Below are positions 40,048-49,431 of a DNA stretch of 64,000 nt, in pieces. The notes beneath the pieces were generated by a model. That model was not told where the DNA came from and did no database searches. It saw nothing but the letters and a program-made list of their open reading frames with translations. Source of the DNA: Saprospiraceae bacterium (GTDB lineage: Bacteria > Bacteroidota > Bacteroidia > Chitinophagales > Saprospiraceae); NCBI GenBank assembly GCA_020627705.1, contig JAHDGJ010000004.1:124001-188000 (forward strand). The letters are read 5' to 3'. A program made the position numbers and the translations under genes. Numbering within the stretch: position 1 is the first letter of the stretch; every line of letters starts with the position of its first letter.

Positions 40048-41598
40048 CTAGTACCCTGGGTTTTGAGTCAAATTAGGGTTGTTTGTTATTTCTAAAGGCG
40101 GTATTGGAAGTAAATAGTCTCTAGAAGGGTCAAAATTTTGTGTACCTAAAAGCTCCGTTTCAAAACCTCCAGGACCGAAAACTTCATCCCCCATTTGTCT
40201 TCTAACAATATCATACCATCTCTTATGTTCGAAGGCAAGCTCTAGTCTTCTTTCTTCCAACACATCCGCTACTGTGGCTCCAGAAATGTTTGCTGGAGAA
40301 GCACTAGGCGCACCTGAACCATCTCCATTTCTCGCTCTTTCTCTAATCATGTTTATGTATTGATCCGCTTCAGAGGTTAATCCAAGCTCAGCAGCTGCCT
40401 CTGCGGCAATAAGAAGAACCTCAGCGTAACGCATCAATTGGTAATTAGAATGTGAATCTCTTCCACTGGTATTTTCTTGTGGCAGATCCCCTGCCATAGC
40501 AGTATACTTGGAAATATGTGGTCTGTTTGCATTTCTACCATCTAGGCTCGAAAAATTTTGATACGTAACCACATTGCCATTATTATCTATGGCTTCTGCA
40601 TCAAAATTTACAGATTTTCTGTAATCACCATCATCCCAGTTTTCATATACCGCTAATGCCGGAACCATTACGGACCAACCGCCTGAAGGATAATACGTAG
40701 CTTGTCCAAAAAATCCGGTAAATGCAGCGAGATAATCTCTTGATTCATCGTTAATATTGGTACCAACAAAGTCTATCACCCAAATCGGTTCTAAGGAAAA
40801 ATCAGTGTTTTCCGCATGGAAAATATTACGATAATCTGGATCTAAAGCCAAATTATACATACCTGCCTTATTGATGATATCTGTGGCCTCATTGTATGCC
40901 ATTTGGTATTCACCTCTAGTAAGATATAGACTCGCAAGGAAAGCACTTGGAGCAGCTTTACCTGGAAGAGCACGATTATTTCTTGAATCAGGCAACCACT
41001 GTTTGGCATATTCGAAATCTGCAATAATACTATCATAAATTGCGTCTACCGGAGTTCTTGCTGCAATTGATGCATCAGCAGTTGAGGTAGTTTCATCCAA
41101 AAAAGGAACATCTCCAAATAGCCTTACCAAATGATAATATGACCATCCTCTAATAAATCTTGCTCTTGCAGCTATCTCTTCTTTTACACCAGCATCTTGA
41201 TCTTCAAGAACTTCCAGCTCACGGAGGGCCTCATTAGCTCCACGTATGACCTGATAGAATCTAGGCCAAAAACTTCTTTCTGGGTTAGAAGGATTAAGAA
41301 TGAGCGGGTTGGAGGCTGATACGGTAAACTGATCATGCTCAATTCGCTCAGCTGCCGTTCCTGGATTACCGATATCTACCATATCCGAACGCAATAAAAG
41401 CGTTAAACCTAATCCTCTTGAATGCAATGCTCGAGCGTCCAATTGCCCGTATGCCCCACTAATTGTGGTTTCTACAGTTTCTAAATCAAGTGTCCTTTCA
41501 TCAGGATCTAATTGGCTTTTCGCTTCTTCTTCTAAATCAGAACAACCAACAACAGAAAAAGCAAATAGTAACGTAAATAAATATTTAAACATTTTCAT
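40048..41598 (-). CDS. susD: SusD-like substrate-binding lipoprotein (first pair)
   Basis: 516 residues. Lipoprotein signal with Cys19 followed by S-D-L-E-E-E, an acidic surface-export-type signal. The SusD/RagB fold is seen in the helical N-terminal half (RFIRGWSYYHLVRLFGDVPF) and the C-terminal segment LEERRLELAFEHKRWYDIVR and LLPIPPLEITNNPNLTQNPG typical of the family end. It binds glycans at the cell surface and caps the SusC barrel. It is 20 nt after susC, in one operon. The substrate is inferred to be alginate oligosaccharides from context. Confidence 0.95.
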   Translation of the reverse strand: MKMFKYLFTLLFAFSVVGCSDLEEEAKSQLDPDERTLDLETVETTISGAYGQLDARALHSRGLGLTLLLRSDMVDIGNPGTAAERIEHDQFTVSASNPLILNPSNPERSFWPRFYQVIRGANEALRELEVLEDQDAGVKEEIAARARFIRGWSYYHLVRLFGDVPFLDETTSTADASIAARTPVDAIYDSIIADFEYAKQWLPDSRNNRALPGKAAPSAFLASLYLTRGEYQMAYNEATDIINKAGMYNLALDPDYRNIFHAENTDFSLEPIWVIDFVGTNINDESRDYLAAFTGFFGQATYYPSGGWSVMVPALAVYENWDDGDYRKSVNFDAEAIDNNGNVVTYQNFSSLDGRNANRPHISKYTAMAGDLPQENTSGRDSHSNYQLMRYAEVLLIAAEAAAELGLTSEADQYINMIRERARNGDGSGAPSASPANISGATVADVLEERRLELAFEHKRWYDIVRRQMGDEVFGPGGFETELLGTQNFDPSRDYLLPIPPLEITNNPNLTQNPGY

Positions 41599-41618
41599 AG
41601 TTAAATCTTTTTAGTGGT

Positions 41619-44600
41619 TTAGAATTTAAGGTTTAGTCCAACAGTGATCGAACTTAGATTAGGGTAATTCCCATAATCGTGGCCAATAATAACATTATCA
41701 TCTCCTCTGCTTTCACCACCGCTACCAAAATAACTTACTTCAGGATCCAAGCCAGAATAATTGGTAAAGGTTAGCATATTTTGGGCGCTTAAAGAAACTC
41801 TTGCGGATCCAAGCCCCGCTTTTTGAAGCAAGGATGTAGGCAAGGTGTAACCCACCGCTACATTTTTAAGCCGCACATAACTTCCATCTTCGACAAAACG
41901 TGAAGAACGTTCTCTTCCACGAATAGCTGCTCTTGGAATATCCGTATTGGTATTTTGTGGTGTCCAAGAATTCAAGACATCAGTTAATCCATTACTATCT
42001 CCATTATATAATTGAACAGCGGTTAAATTGTATATATCACCACCAACTGCTCCTTGAAAAAAGATATTCAAATCAAAACTTTTGTATGAAAAAGTATTTG
42101 TAACACCAAAGGTGAAATCAGGATTTGGATCACCAATAATTTGTCTATCATTATCATCAATCAATACGTTAAAATTCCCTTCCTCATCTGCCACTTCAGC
42201 AAACAAAGGTTCGCCCGGAATAGCATTGCCGTCTGCATCAAATGATCTTGCTTCTAAAGCAGTTCCAGCTGGAATTGGACCACCTTGATACACTCCTTGG
42301 TAATCTAAACCCCAGAAGAGGCCTATAGGTTCACCTTCACGTAAAATGTACGTATTGCCCCCAGCGAAATACCCAGGAGCTCCACTACCTAGTAGTTCTG
42401 AACCAGACGACAATTCTACCACTTCACTTCTGTTTCTCGCAAAATTTAGGTTCGTCGTCCATCTAAAATCATTTCTATTCATATTGTTTGAAGTCAAGGA
42501 CAATTCGAACCCTTTATTATTTATAGAACCAACATTTCTGAGGACATCTAAATCAGTGGTACCTAAATAAAAATTTGAAGCTCTATCTAGCGCCAATAAA
42601 TCTTCGGTATCTATATTATAAACATCGGCACTAAATGAAATGCGGTTTTCAAATAAGCCAACATCTACCCCAACATTGGTTTGGATTGAAGTCTCCCACT
42701 TTAGGTCTGGGTTTGCCTCCCTTGCCAAATCAACACCAAATGCTCCACCAACTTCTGAAGGTGGCTGGACTCTGTAAGAAGCAAGAGATTCGTATGGACC
42801 AATAGCTTGGTTCCCAGTCAAACCATAACTTGCTCTTAACTTAAGATTTGATAAGCTTAAATTATCCACTAAAAAACTTTCGTTTGAAACTTTCCATCCG
42901 AAAGCAACAGATGGGAAAACCGCATATTTATTGTTAGCCGCGAAGTTGGATGCTCCATCTCTTCTAACAGTTGCGGTAAGCAGATATTTGTTTGCCCAAT
43001 CTAAATTTACTCTTCCAAATACTGATTCAATTTCTGACTCAGAAAATCGAGAATCAATGGAACGTTGATCAATTTCTCCTGCTTCTAAATTATACCATTC
43101 GAAAGCATCATTTAATAATCCTCGCGCGCCTGCTTCTAGGCCTTCGGTAGTACTTTTTTGATAGGAATGACCGGCTGTAGCTGTTAAGTTACCTTGACCT
43201 ATTTGAGTGGTATAAGTCAAGTAATTTTCATTGAGCAATCTTGTTCTTTTTACAGACTCTAAAAATGCACCTCCGGCCGAAAGGACAAATGTTTGTGGCT
43301 TGAAATATCCCTCTGTTCCGTTTTGAGTTCTGTAACCCAAGGTGGTTTTAAAATTAAGTCCCTCCACAATTTTTAAATCTGCATACATGTTGGTTCTTGC
43401 ATTATCCGTTTTTGTTTCGTTCCTGATTTGCGTAGCAACTGCCCATGGATTTTCTATATCATCACCTACAGTATTTTGAGAAAAATTACCGGCGTCATTA
43501 AATCTTCCAACATCCGGTGAAAATCTGAAAGCCAAAGCTACGACATCATCACCACCACCGTTGACCGAACCAATGGCATCTCTACCAGAGGATTGCGTAG
43601 ACACCCCATTTTGCTCACTACGACTGGCGATACTATTTAAGCCAATTTTTAGTCTATCATTTACTTTGGCATCTACATTTGCTAAAAACTGGATTTTATC
43701 AAAGTCCGAATTAACAACGATTCCTTCTTGAGTAAAGTAGGTTCCTGAGATATAATAATTTACATTTTCACTTCCTCCAGACACAGATAACTGATGGTTT
43801 TGTGTAGCACCAGCTCTATATATTTCGTCCTGCCAATCGGTGTTTTCCATGCCTTGGGCGTAAGGCGCATCTCCTGCATTAGCACGAATCATGTTTTGAT
43901 ATTGAGCAAATCCGGATGCGTCAAGAAGATCCAACCTATTTGTCGTTTGTTGCGAAGAATAACTTGAATTGAGTTCTACTACGGTTTTTCCTGACTTACC
44001 TTTTTTGGTAGTAATCAGTATCACCCCTCCTGATCCTCTTGATCCATAAATTGCAGTCGCCGAAGCATCTTTTAAAATCTCAATCGATTCAATATCGTTT
44101 TGTTGTGGAAATGAGGCCCCAACGAATCCGTCAACGACAACCAGTGGATCACTGCTTGCATTGAGTGAAGAGCTACCACGTACTCGAATAGAAATACCAG
44201 CTCCTGGCTCTCCTCCATTTTGGGTTTGAACAGCAACCCCTGCGGCACGCCCTTGAAGAGCTTGGCCTGCATTTAAAAGAGGAAAAGCTTGCAACTCTTC
44301 CGCTTTAACAGAAGAAACACTTCCTGTTACATCACTCTTTTTAACACTACCGTATCCTACAATGACTACTTCATCAATTACTTCGGCATCGACGGCCAAG
44401 TTTATATTGATGTTGTTTTGTCCATTAATAGGAATCGTTTGAGTTTTATACCCGATGTAAGAAATCTCTAAAACGTCACTTGGCGAGGCTTTTAAAACAA
44501 AGCTTCCATCAAAATCCGTGACGGTGCCTATTTCGGAACCTTGTACAGATACTGTTACCCCTATCAAGGGTTCTCCGGATTCATCCGAAACCATACCACT

Positions 44601-44708
44601 TATTACTTCCTGTGCACTTGCACTTAAGGAAGCCAAAAAGATAAACAGCACAATAAGCCCTGCCCCTTTTTGGGTTTTTCTTGAAAAAAAATTACTTACG
44701 TACTTCAT
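41619..44708 (-). CDS. susC: SusC-like TonB-dependent outer membrane transporter (first pair)
   Basis: 1029 residues. Signal peptide 1-33, then a CarboxypepD_reg-like domain (about 35-105), the TonB-box region DEVVIVGYG (112-120), the plug (about 121-235, with VDGFVGASFPQQNDIESIEI) and a barrel ending in VGLNLKF. It imports oligosaccharides with SusD. It is preceded by a 348-nt gap with one operator-like palindrome at 44927-44940. Its position beside PL6 and PL7 lyases points to alginate products. Confidence 0.95.
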   Translation of the reverse strand: MKYVSNFFSRKTQKGAGLIVLFIFLASLSASAQEVISGMVSDESGEPLIGVTVSVQGSEIGTVTDFDGSFVLKASPSDVLEISYIGYKTQTIPINGQNNININLAVDAEVIDEVVIVGYGSVKKSDVTGSVSSVKAEELQAFPLLNAGQALQGRAAGVAVQTQNGGEPGAGISIRVRGSSSLNASSDPLVVVDGFVGASFPQQNDIESIEILKDASATAIYGSRGSGGVILITTKKGKSGKTVVELNSSYSSQQTTNRLDLLDASGFAQYQNMIRANAGDAPYAQGMENTDWQDEIYRAGATQNHQLSVSGGSENVNYYISGTYFTQEGIVVNSDFDKIQFLANVDAKVNDRLKIGLNSIASRSEQNGVSTQSSGRDAIGSVNGGGDDVVALAFRFSPDVGRFNDAGNFSQNTVGDDIENPWAVATQIRNETKTDNARTNMYADLKIVEGLNFKTTLGYRTQNGTEGYFKPQTFVLSAGGAFLESVKRTRLLNENYLTYTTQIGQGNLTATAGHSYQKSTTEGLEAGARGLLNDAFEWYNLEAGEIDQRSIDSRFSESEIESVFGRVNLDWANKYLLTATVRRDGASNFAANNKYAVFPSVAFGWKVSNESFLVDNLSLSNLKLRASYGLTGNQAIGPYESLASYRVQPPSEVGGAFGVDLAREANPDLKWETSIQTNVGVDVGLFENRISFSADVYNIDTEDLLALDRASNFYLGTTDLDVLRNVGSINNKGFELSLTSNNMNRNDFRWTTNLNFARNRSEVVELSSGSELLGSGAPGYFAGGNTYILREGEPIGLFWGLDYQGVYQGGPIPAGTALEARSFDADGNAIPGEPLFAEVADEEGNFNVLIDDNDRQIIGDPNPDFTFGVTNTFSYKSFDLNIFFQGAVGGDIYNLTAVQLYNGDSNGLTDVLNSWTPQNTNTDIPRAAIRGRERSSRFVEDGSYVRLKNVAVGYTLPTSLLQKAGLGSARVSLSAQNMLTFTNYSGLDPEVSYFGSGGESRGDDNVIIGHDYGNYPNLSSITVGLNLKF

Positions 44709-45056
44709 TTAATTATAATAGTTTAATCCAATAGTTTTTTCATTTGACTTTTTCGATTCAGCGAAATAATCCAAGCATTAAAAATCATCTTGGCTTGGCA
44801 AAATGCATTTCACTTGTTTTCGCTGAATGCCTTAAACCAATTTGACGAGAAAGAATTCTTGAGCTTCTTGCCTTAGGCGCTTCCACCTAATTCGATGAAA
44901 TTTTGAAAAATATCATTTTACCTCAAATTGGTCAACCAAAATAAAGCAATACCGATATTTATTCGAATTATTTTTCAATATTTTATGATGTCGAAATATT
45001 ATTCCTAAAAACATTTTTATTCCAAATGATATATTCGAATAATGAGAAAAATGAAA
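44709..45056. other. Upstream region of the first susC gene
   Basis: 348 nt with no open frame of note. It holds the operator-like palindrome at 44927-44940 and AT-rich DNA. I could not identify a TAnnTTTG box on the minus strand. Confidence 0.6.
44927..44940. promoter_or_regulatory. Candidate operator, single site, before susC
   Basis: ATTGGTCAACCAAA matches WTTGGTNNACCAAW with both TTGGT/ACCAA half-sites intact. It is 219 nt before the susC start and 130 nt after the stop of the beta-helix gene on the same strand. Confidence 0.6.
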
Positions 45057-47246
45057 TTACAATTTGACTATTTTATCTTTAAAGAGGAGCTCTCCTTCAT
45101 TTCTGATATTGATTATGTAAATACCCTTTGTGTTGTTCCGAAAGTTAAAATCAAAGGCTATATCATCGAAGCTAAAAATTTCCACTTTTTGACCTTGCAA
45201 ATCAAAAATTTCTACATCGTACATTCCAGCGATTTTCATTTCAATTTTAATACTTCCATTCAGGGTAGGGTTAGGAAAAACGCGGATTACTGGGTTTTCG
45301 TCCTCTTCCATTTCCTCTTCCTCATCTGGCGGAGGCGGGTCACCGCCAAGGACGGCTAAACGAGTGAAATTTGTATTGCCTTCGTTGTCCGTAGCTATGG
45401 CCTGTAAATAATGCACTTCATGGCTAAGATTTCTTATGGTCTCGGTAAGTCCAGTAAAAATAAATGGGGCTGAATCAGCCGTAGCCAAAGGCTCCCCATT
45501 GATTAACAATTTTACATTACTAATATCACCATCTTCATCTGTAGCTTCTACTTCAATATCTCCACCTTGCCACTCGGACACATCAATTTGACTATTTGGT
45601 GTTCTGAAACTCACATTTGGTGGTTGACCTGTAAAACCACCCTCAGAAAAATCACCTAGCCCTTTCCAATTGGCGAGTAAATCATAAATATCACTTGACC
45701 GTTGCTCAGGTATTGTAATGTTCTCTACCGCATCAGGGCCCAGACGATCTTCTAACTGTTGCAAATAAAGACTTCTTGGTTGGACGTTGGTGCCCCAACT
45801 TTCCCAATACCCTTCTCCAGTTTGGTTTGAACCGATGCATCCGATCCCCCAATTCATTCCACCTTGTGGGCTATCCACTCTAAATTCGCCAGTATAGGAC
45901 GACAAATTCCAAAACATGGTTTGAGCACCAGCCCATCCATGACCAGTCCCAGCATTACCTCTGTTCCATACTCTTATAGAGCCTCCTCGAATATTATCAA
46001 AAAGAGTTCCTGTAGCCCATCTATGATGCGGTCCAATATCTGATTCGGCACTTGCCGCTAAACCATCCAAAAACACATTTGGACCCGTAACTCTTGAGCC
46101 TGTAACAAAATCATGACGACCGTCTATCGCAAAACACCGTTGAAATAAATTTCCAATGCCTTCTTGAATAGCAAAAGAATATCTTCTTCCTCCGGTTACT
46201 CGGGATTTTGGATCTATATAAGCACAATCTTGAACGGTTACAAAGTTGGCGTCGTCAATATCTACAGTACTGTATGCAAGAAACTGACCTGTCACTTGTT
46301 TTACCCAGCAATTTTCGGCATCACTTATTCTAACAGCTGTCCAAGCATGGGATTCGTCCGAATTGGCATCGTAAAAGGATTGTACTCTAAGGTTTTCAAT
46401 CCCGCAATGACTTATCCGTCTAGAGAAGTCTACTTTAGTAATAGTCCCTCCTCCAAAAACTTCTTCTATAACATCAACTATAGGGATATCGACTGTTATC
46501 TCATTTCCAGAAATCGCAGTAATTTGCCTTTCGTGATCGACTATATAACCCTGAGGTGTCCATCCCACGCAATCAATATCTCCTGCACACAAGGTTTCTT
46601 GATTCATTCCTAATTCATCGATCCAAAACTGATTTGGTGTTCTAGAAACCACAATTTTATCCCCAACAGAAAAATCTGAAGCATCCTCAATTTGAAATGA
46701 AAAAGCACCAACTGGGACATAATCTGTAGTTATTGCTTGTGTAGATTCTGGGTCCTTGGTTATACTTCCATCTCCTAGAATCGTAATAACATTGTGATCC
46801 GTTCGTGGGTTTGCGTGTAAAACGGTTCCATTTAGCCCTTGCCCTTCACCCCTTAAAACTACACCGGAAGCTCTTATCGCTAATAAGTTATTTAAACTGT
46901 AATGCCCTGCTTTGATTAGAACCACTCCTCTAAAGCCATTTTGATCTGGCTCCATTGCTTCAACTTGGGCTATGGCTTCTTGGATTCTTTGTCTATCATC
47001 TCCTTCCTCGGGGGTAACGATAGCTCGGATGGACAAATCATTTGGTAGCGCTACACCCCCACCCATATAACCAGCTTTAGAAAAATCGGGGATGGTGTTC
47101 ACAGCATTCGTTTGATTGGTCATCGCAAAGGGCACATATGTCAATTTGCCCTCGTCCATGTAAACCAACTCAGAATCGTTTTGCGCTGATGCGAAATAGA
47201 TTCCTAATAGTCCTATAAAGAGAAATGTCAATCTTTTGGTAAGCAT
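45057..47246 (-). CDS. Secreted right-handed beta-helix protein of unrecognised family, T9SS substrate
   Basis: 729 residues. Signal peptide 1-22 ending ASA/Q. Residues about 60-530 are a right-handed beta-helix: RQRIQEAIAQVEAMEPDQNG, FRGVVLIKAGHYSLNNLLAI, RASGVVLRGEGQGLNGTVLH, then repeats around SHCGIENLRVQSFYDANSDE and a loop with DIGPHHRWATGTLFDN. Residues about 560-645 are an Ig-like domain, and the last 75 residues are a T9SS sorting domain after a DEEEEMEEDE linker. Beta-helix proteins are often lyases or epimerases, but no known PL signature is certain here. It sits between two alginate gene groups, so a role in alginate processing is likely. Confidence 0.7.
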   Translation of the reverse strand: MLTKRLTFLFIGLLGIYFASAQNDSELVYMDEGKLTYVPFAMTNQTNAVNTIPDFSKAGYMGGGVALPNDLSIRAIVTPEEGDDRQRIQEAIAQVEAMEPDQNGFRGVVLIKAGHYSLNNLLAIRASGVVLRGEGQGLNGTVLHANPRTDHNVITILGDGSITKDPESTQAITTDYVPVGAFSFQIEDASDFSVGDKIVVSRTPNQFWIDELGMNQETLCAGDIDCVGWTPQGYIVDHERQITAISGNEITVDIPIVDVIEEVFGGGTITKVDFSRRISHCGIENLRVQSFYDANSDESHAWTAVRISDAENCWVKQVTGQFLAYSTVDIDDANFVTVQDCAYIDPKSRVTGGRRYSFAIQEGIGNLFQRCFAIDGRHDFVTGSRVTGPNVFLDGLAASAESDIGPHHRWATGTLFDNIRGGSIRVWNRGNAGTGHGWAGAQTMFWNLSSYTGEFRVDSPQGGMNWGIGCIGSNQTGEGYWESWGTNVQPRSLYLQQLEDRLGPDAVENITIPEQRSSDIYDLLANWKGLGDFSEGGFTGQPPNVSFRTPNSQIDVSEWQGGDIEVEATDEDGDISNVKLLINGEPLATADSAPFIFTGLTETIRNLSHEVHYLQAIATDNEGNTNFTRLAVLGGDPPPPDEEEEMEEDENPVIRVFPNPTLNGSIKIEMKIAGMYDVEIFDLQGQKVEIFSFDDIAFDFNFRNNTKGIYIINIRNEGELLFKDKIVKL

Positions 47247-47376
47247 AATTTTGAATATAACGATAGATCAGAACAGGGCCAGTTTCCTCTAATAAAGTCC
47301 AATAAACTCTTTGGATTGAATGCTAAAAAAAATTGCTCGTACAAGCATAAAGATCCAATGAATATGTTGTAAAATA

Positions 47377-47410
47377 AAAAGAGGAATGTCAAAATAGACA
47401 CTCCTCTTTT
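47377..47410 (-). terminator. Terminator after the PKD lipoprotein gene
   Basis: A 14-bp stem with one mismatch (47377-47390 with 47397-47410) and a 6-nt loop, flanked by A and T runs. It lies 52 nt after the stop at 47462. Confidence 0.85.
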
Positions 47411-47461
47411 AGTTCATGGAAATTACATTCCACTATTTTTCATTATCTATAAACTTTTTGT

Positions 47462-48514
47462 TTACTGATCTTCACCCACTGTAGCGTCTGAACTATTCAC
47501 ATGGTATGGTGAATCAAGGTTGACGTCCGGGTTTAAGTCATCACCTGCTACTCTTCCCTGGAAGTTATCTTCAAAAACAACTGTTTCCGTACCAGAATCT
47601 GAAGAATACAATACGATGTCATCTACATGATATACACCATCATTTACTGAAGAGTTTGAATTATACTTCCACTGGAAATTAGCCGCACCATCATTTGTAG
47701 CTTCTAAATGACCAGGCTCATCACCTGCACCACCGTTGGTAGTACTTACTGCGTCAGCAATTACAGTTTGTCCTCCAATCACAACAGTATACGAAGGCGT
47801 GTTTACAAAATCAGCAGACCAGCTAATTTCAACTGGTACCCAAGTATCTGCAACTCCTTCTGGGAAATTTGCAGCAGCTATGGTAGCATCAGAAGCACCT
47901 TCTCTAAATTCGTGTGGCGCATTGTCCTTAAGCCTTACTTCTACTATTGAAAAATCACCTGTAGTTGAAGAACCTGCAACGTTGATAAATCCATCTTTAA
48001 TATCCATATCAACTGGACCTTCAGCCACTCTATACATAAAAGTGATTCTTCCATTTTGAATGGAATCTACTGCTAATCTCAATTCGCCAGTATCATCATC
48101 CTTAGAATCTGTAATTACAGCGTATCTGTTTTTAGGCGCAGTAACTTCTATTGTTTCTGTTGCGGTACCCATTACACCATCAGAGGCTGTTACAGTCAAG
48201 GTAACGTCGTAAGTACCTTCAGCAGAAAACGTGTGGCTTGGACTTGCATCAGTTGAGCTGCCATCTCCACCAAAATCCCACGAAGAAGTAAAAGATGTAT
48301 TAGAAATACCGTTTACCACAGAGTTGTTTGTAAAACTATAAGTTAAAGAGTTGTCCGCATCAACTTGTGATGAAAAATTGGCAACAACAGTAGATGGATC
48401 TTCCATCATTTCGTCTGGCTCATCGTCACCACAAGAAGTAATCACTGCAAGTGATAAAAACAAGGACATCACGTAGAAGAAGTTCTTGTTTAAATTAGAG
48501 ATAAAAATTTTCAT
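47462..48514 (-). CDS. PKD-domain surface lipoprotein
   Basis: 350 residues. Lipoprotein signal with Cys28, then G-D-D-E-P-D-E, an acidic surface-export-type sequence. Residues about 40-128 form a PKD domain (SPSHTFSAEGTYDVTLTVTA). Residues 130-350 are a beta-rich segment (FMYRVAEGPVDMDIKDGFIN, HVDDIVLYSSDSG) like a laminin-G or carbohydrate-binding jelly roll. Such lipoproteins accompany SusCD pairs as extra glycan-binding proteins. It forms its own unit with a palindromic operator 117 nt upstream and a terminator downstream. Confidence 0.8.
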   Translation of the reverse strand: MKIFISNLNKNFFYVMSLFLSLAVITSCGDDEPDEMMEDPSTVVANFSSQVDADNSLTYSFTNNSVVNGISNTSFTSSWDFGGDGSSTDASPSHTFSAEGTYDVTLTVTASDGVMGTATETIEVTAPKNRYAVITDSKDDDTGELRLAVDSIQNGRITFMYRVAEGPVDMDIKDGFINVAGSSTTGDFSIVEVRLKDNAPHEFREGASDATIAAANFPEGVADTWVPVEISWSADFVNTPSYTVVIGGQTVIADAVSTTNGGAGDEPGHLEATNDGAANFQWKYNSNSSVNDGVYHVDDIVLYSSDSGTETVVFEDNFQGRVAGDDLNPDVNLDSPYHVNSSDATVGEDQ

Positions 48515-48909
48515 GTTTTTGTTTTTACTATTTTAAAAGATGCTTAAAAATTGCAATAAAATTGCGAAGCTGTTTACATGTGTAAAATGTCTTTTTTTGA
48601 ATGAATTGCGAAAATATCGCCACATCCAAGAATTGGTTTACCAATTTATGTCGAAGTAATTAAACCACCAAAGATTTTGGATCTTTTCTTATCAATGTGA
48701 GAATATTATATTGCCCCCAAAATGGTTATTGATGGTATTCTAAAAACCATTAAAAGCTTCTCTAAACTTGTGAGTCAAAAGCTATAGATTTACGAGACAA
48801 ATACGTGCACAGATTAGTACTTTTTAACAAGAAATACATTCTGAGACACAACGCATTTTGCGTAGTAAAAAAATAAGGCAAGGAGTATTTTAACCACATA
48901 CAACACTAT
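48515..48909. other. Intergenic region between the divergent PKD lipoprotein and GNAT genes
   Basis: 395 nt, AT-rich. It holds the operator-like palindrome at 48631-48646. I see no further gene, and no clear -7 box for either direction. Confidence 0.55.
48631..48646. promoter_or_regulatory. Candidate operator, single site, before the PKD lipoprotein gene
   Basis: AATTGGTTTACCAATT has TTGGT and ACCAA half-sites around a TT spacer and extends the palindrome to 16 bp. It is 117 nt before the PKD gene start. Confidence 0.65.
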
Positions 48910-49353
48910 ATGGAGATTAGAATAAGAAGAGCACAAAGGTCCGACCTATCCGAGGTAATCAGATTGGTCCGAGAGCTTGCGATCTACGAGAAGGCCGAGC
49001 ATGAAATGTGGTCCACCCTTGAACAATACGAACTTGCATTTGATGAAAAGCGCATAAGTTGTGATGTCGCAATGGTCGAAAATGAAATTGTAGGTTGCAC
49101 CGTTTATTACGATACTTTTTCAACCTGGAAAGGAAAAATGCTTTACTTGGAAGATTTTATTGTTTCTGAATCGTATCGAAAATATGGAATTGGTCAAAAA
49201 TTGTATGATGCTTTCATCGAAGAGGCAAAAAAACGAGACTGTAAACTTGTTCGATGGGAAGTATTAGACTGGAACGAACCGGCTTTGAGGTTTTATGAAA
49301 AACAAGGAGCTATCATTGAAAAAGATTGGTGGAAGGCAAAGGTGGTGTTTTAG
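48910..49353 (+). CDS. GNAT family N-acetyltransferase
   Basis: 147 residues. The GNAT fold with the acetyl-CoA-binding motif is visible as YLEDFIVSESYRKYGIGQKL (R-x-x-G-I-G), then the C-terminal strand RWEVLDWNEPALRFYEKQGA. Length and layout match small diamine or amino-acid acetyltransferases. The substrate is not known. It is a plus-strand gene inserted between two parts of the alginate locus and followed by the heptamer repeat. Confidence 0.9.
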   Translation: MEIRIRRAQRSDLSEVIRLVRELAIYEKAEHEMWSTLEQYELAFDEKRISCDVAMVENEIVGCTVYYDTFSTWKGKMLYLEDFIVSESYRKYGIGQKLYDAFIEEAKKRDCKLVRWEVLDWNEPALRFYEKQGAIIEKDWWKAKVVF

Positions 49354-49358
49354 CGGAA

Positions 49359-49421
49359 ATTCGTGATTCGTGATTCGTGATTCGTGATTCGGGGTTCGGG
49401 GTTCGGGGTTCGGGGTTCGGG
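49359..49421. repeat. Tandem heptamer repeat, nine units
   Basis: Nine consecutive 7-bp units: ATTCGTG x4, ATTCGGG x1, GTTCGGG x4, with no interruption. It lies in the 78-nt gap between the convergent GNAT and polyprenyl synthetase genes. The change from one unit type to the other through a single hybrid unit suggests stepwise slippage. Confidence 0.95.
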
Positions 49422-49431
49422 GAGTCTAGAA

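Noticed and set aside
45042-45359. Plus-strand open frame of 105 codons
   Set aside because: It is antisense to the T9SS tail of the beta-helix protein.
46164-46613. Plus-strand open frame of 149 codons
   Set aside because: It is antisense to the beta-helix core and has no start context or domain.
49359-49421. A CRISPR-like array
   Set aside because: The units are 7 bp, contiguous and without spacers; it is a simple tandem repeat.
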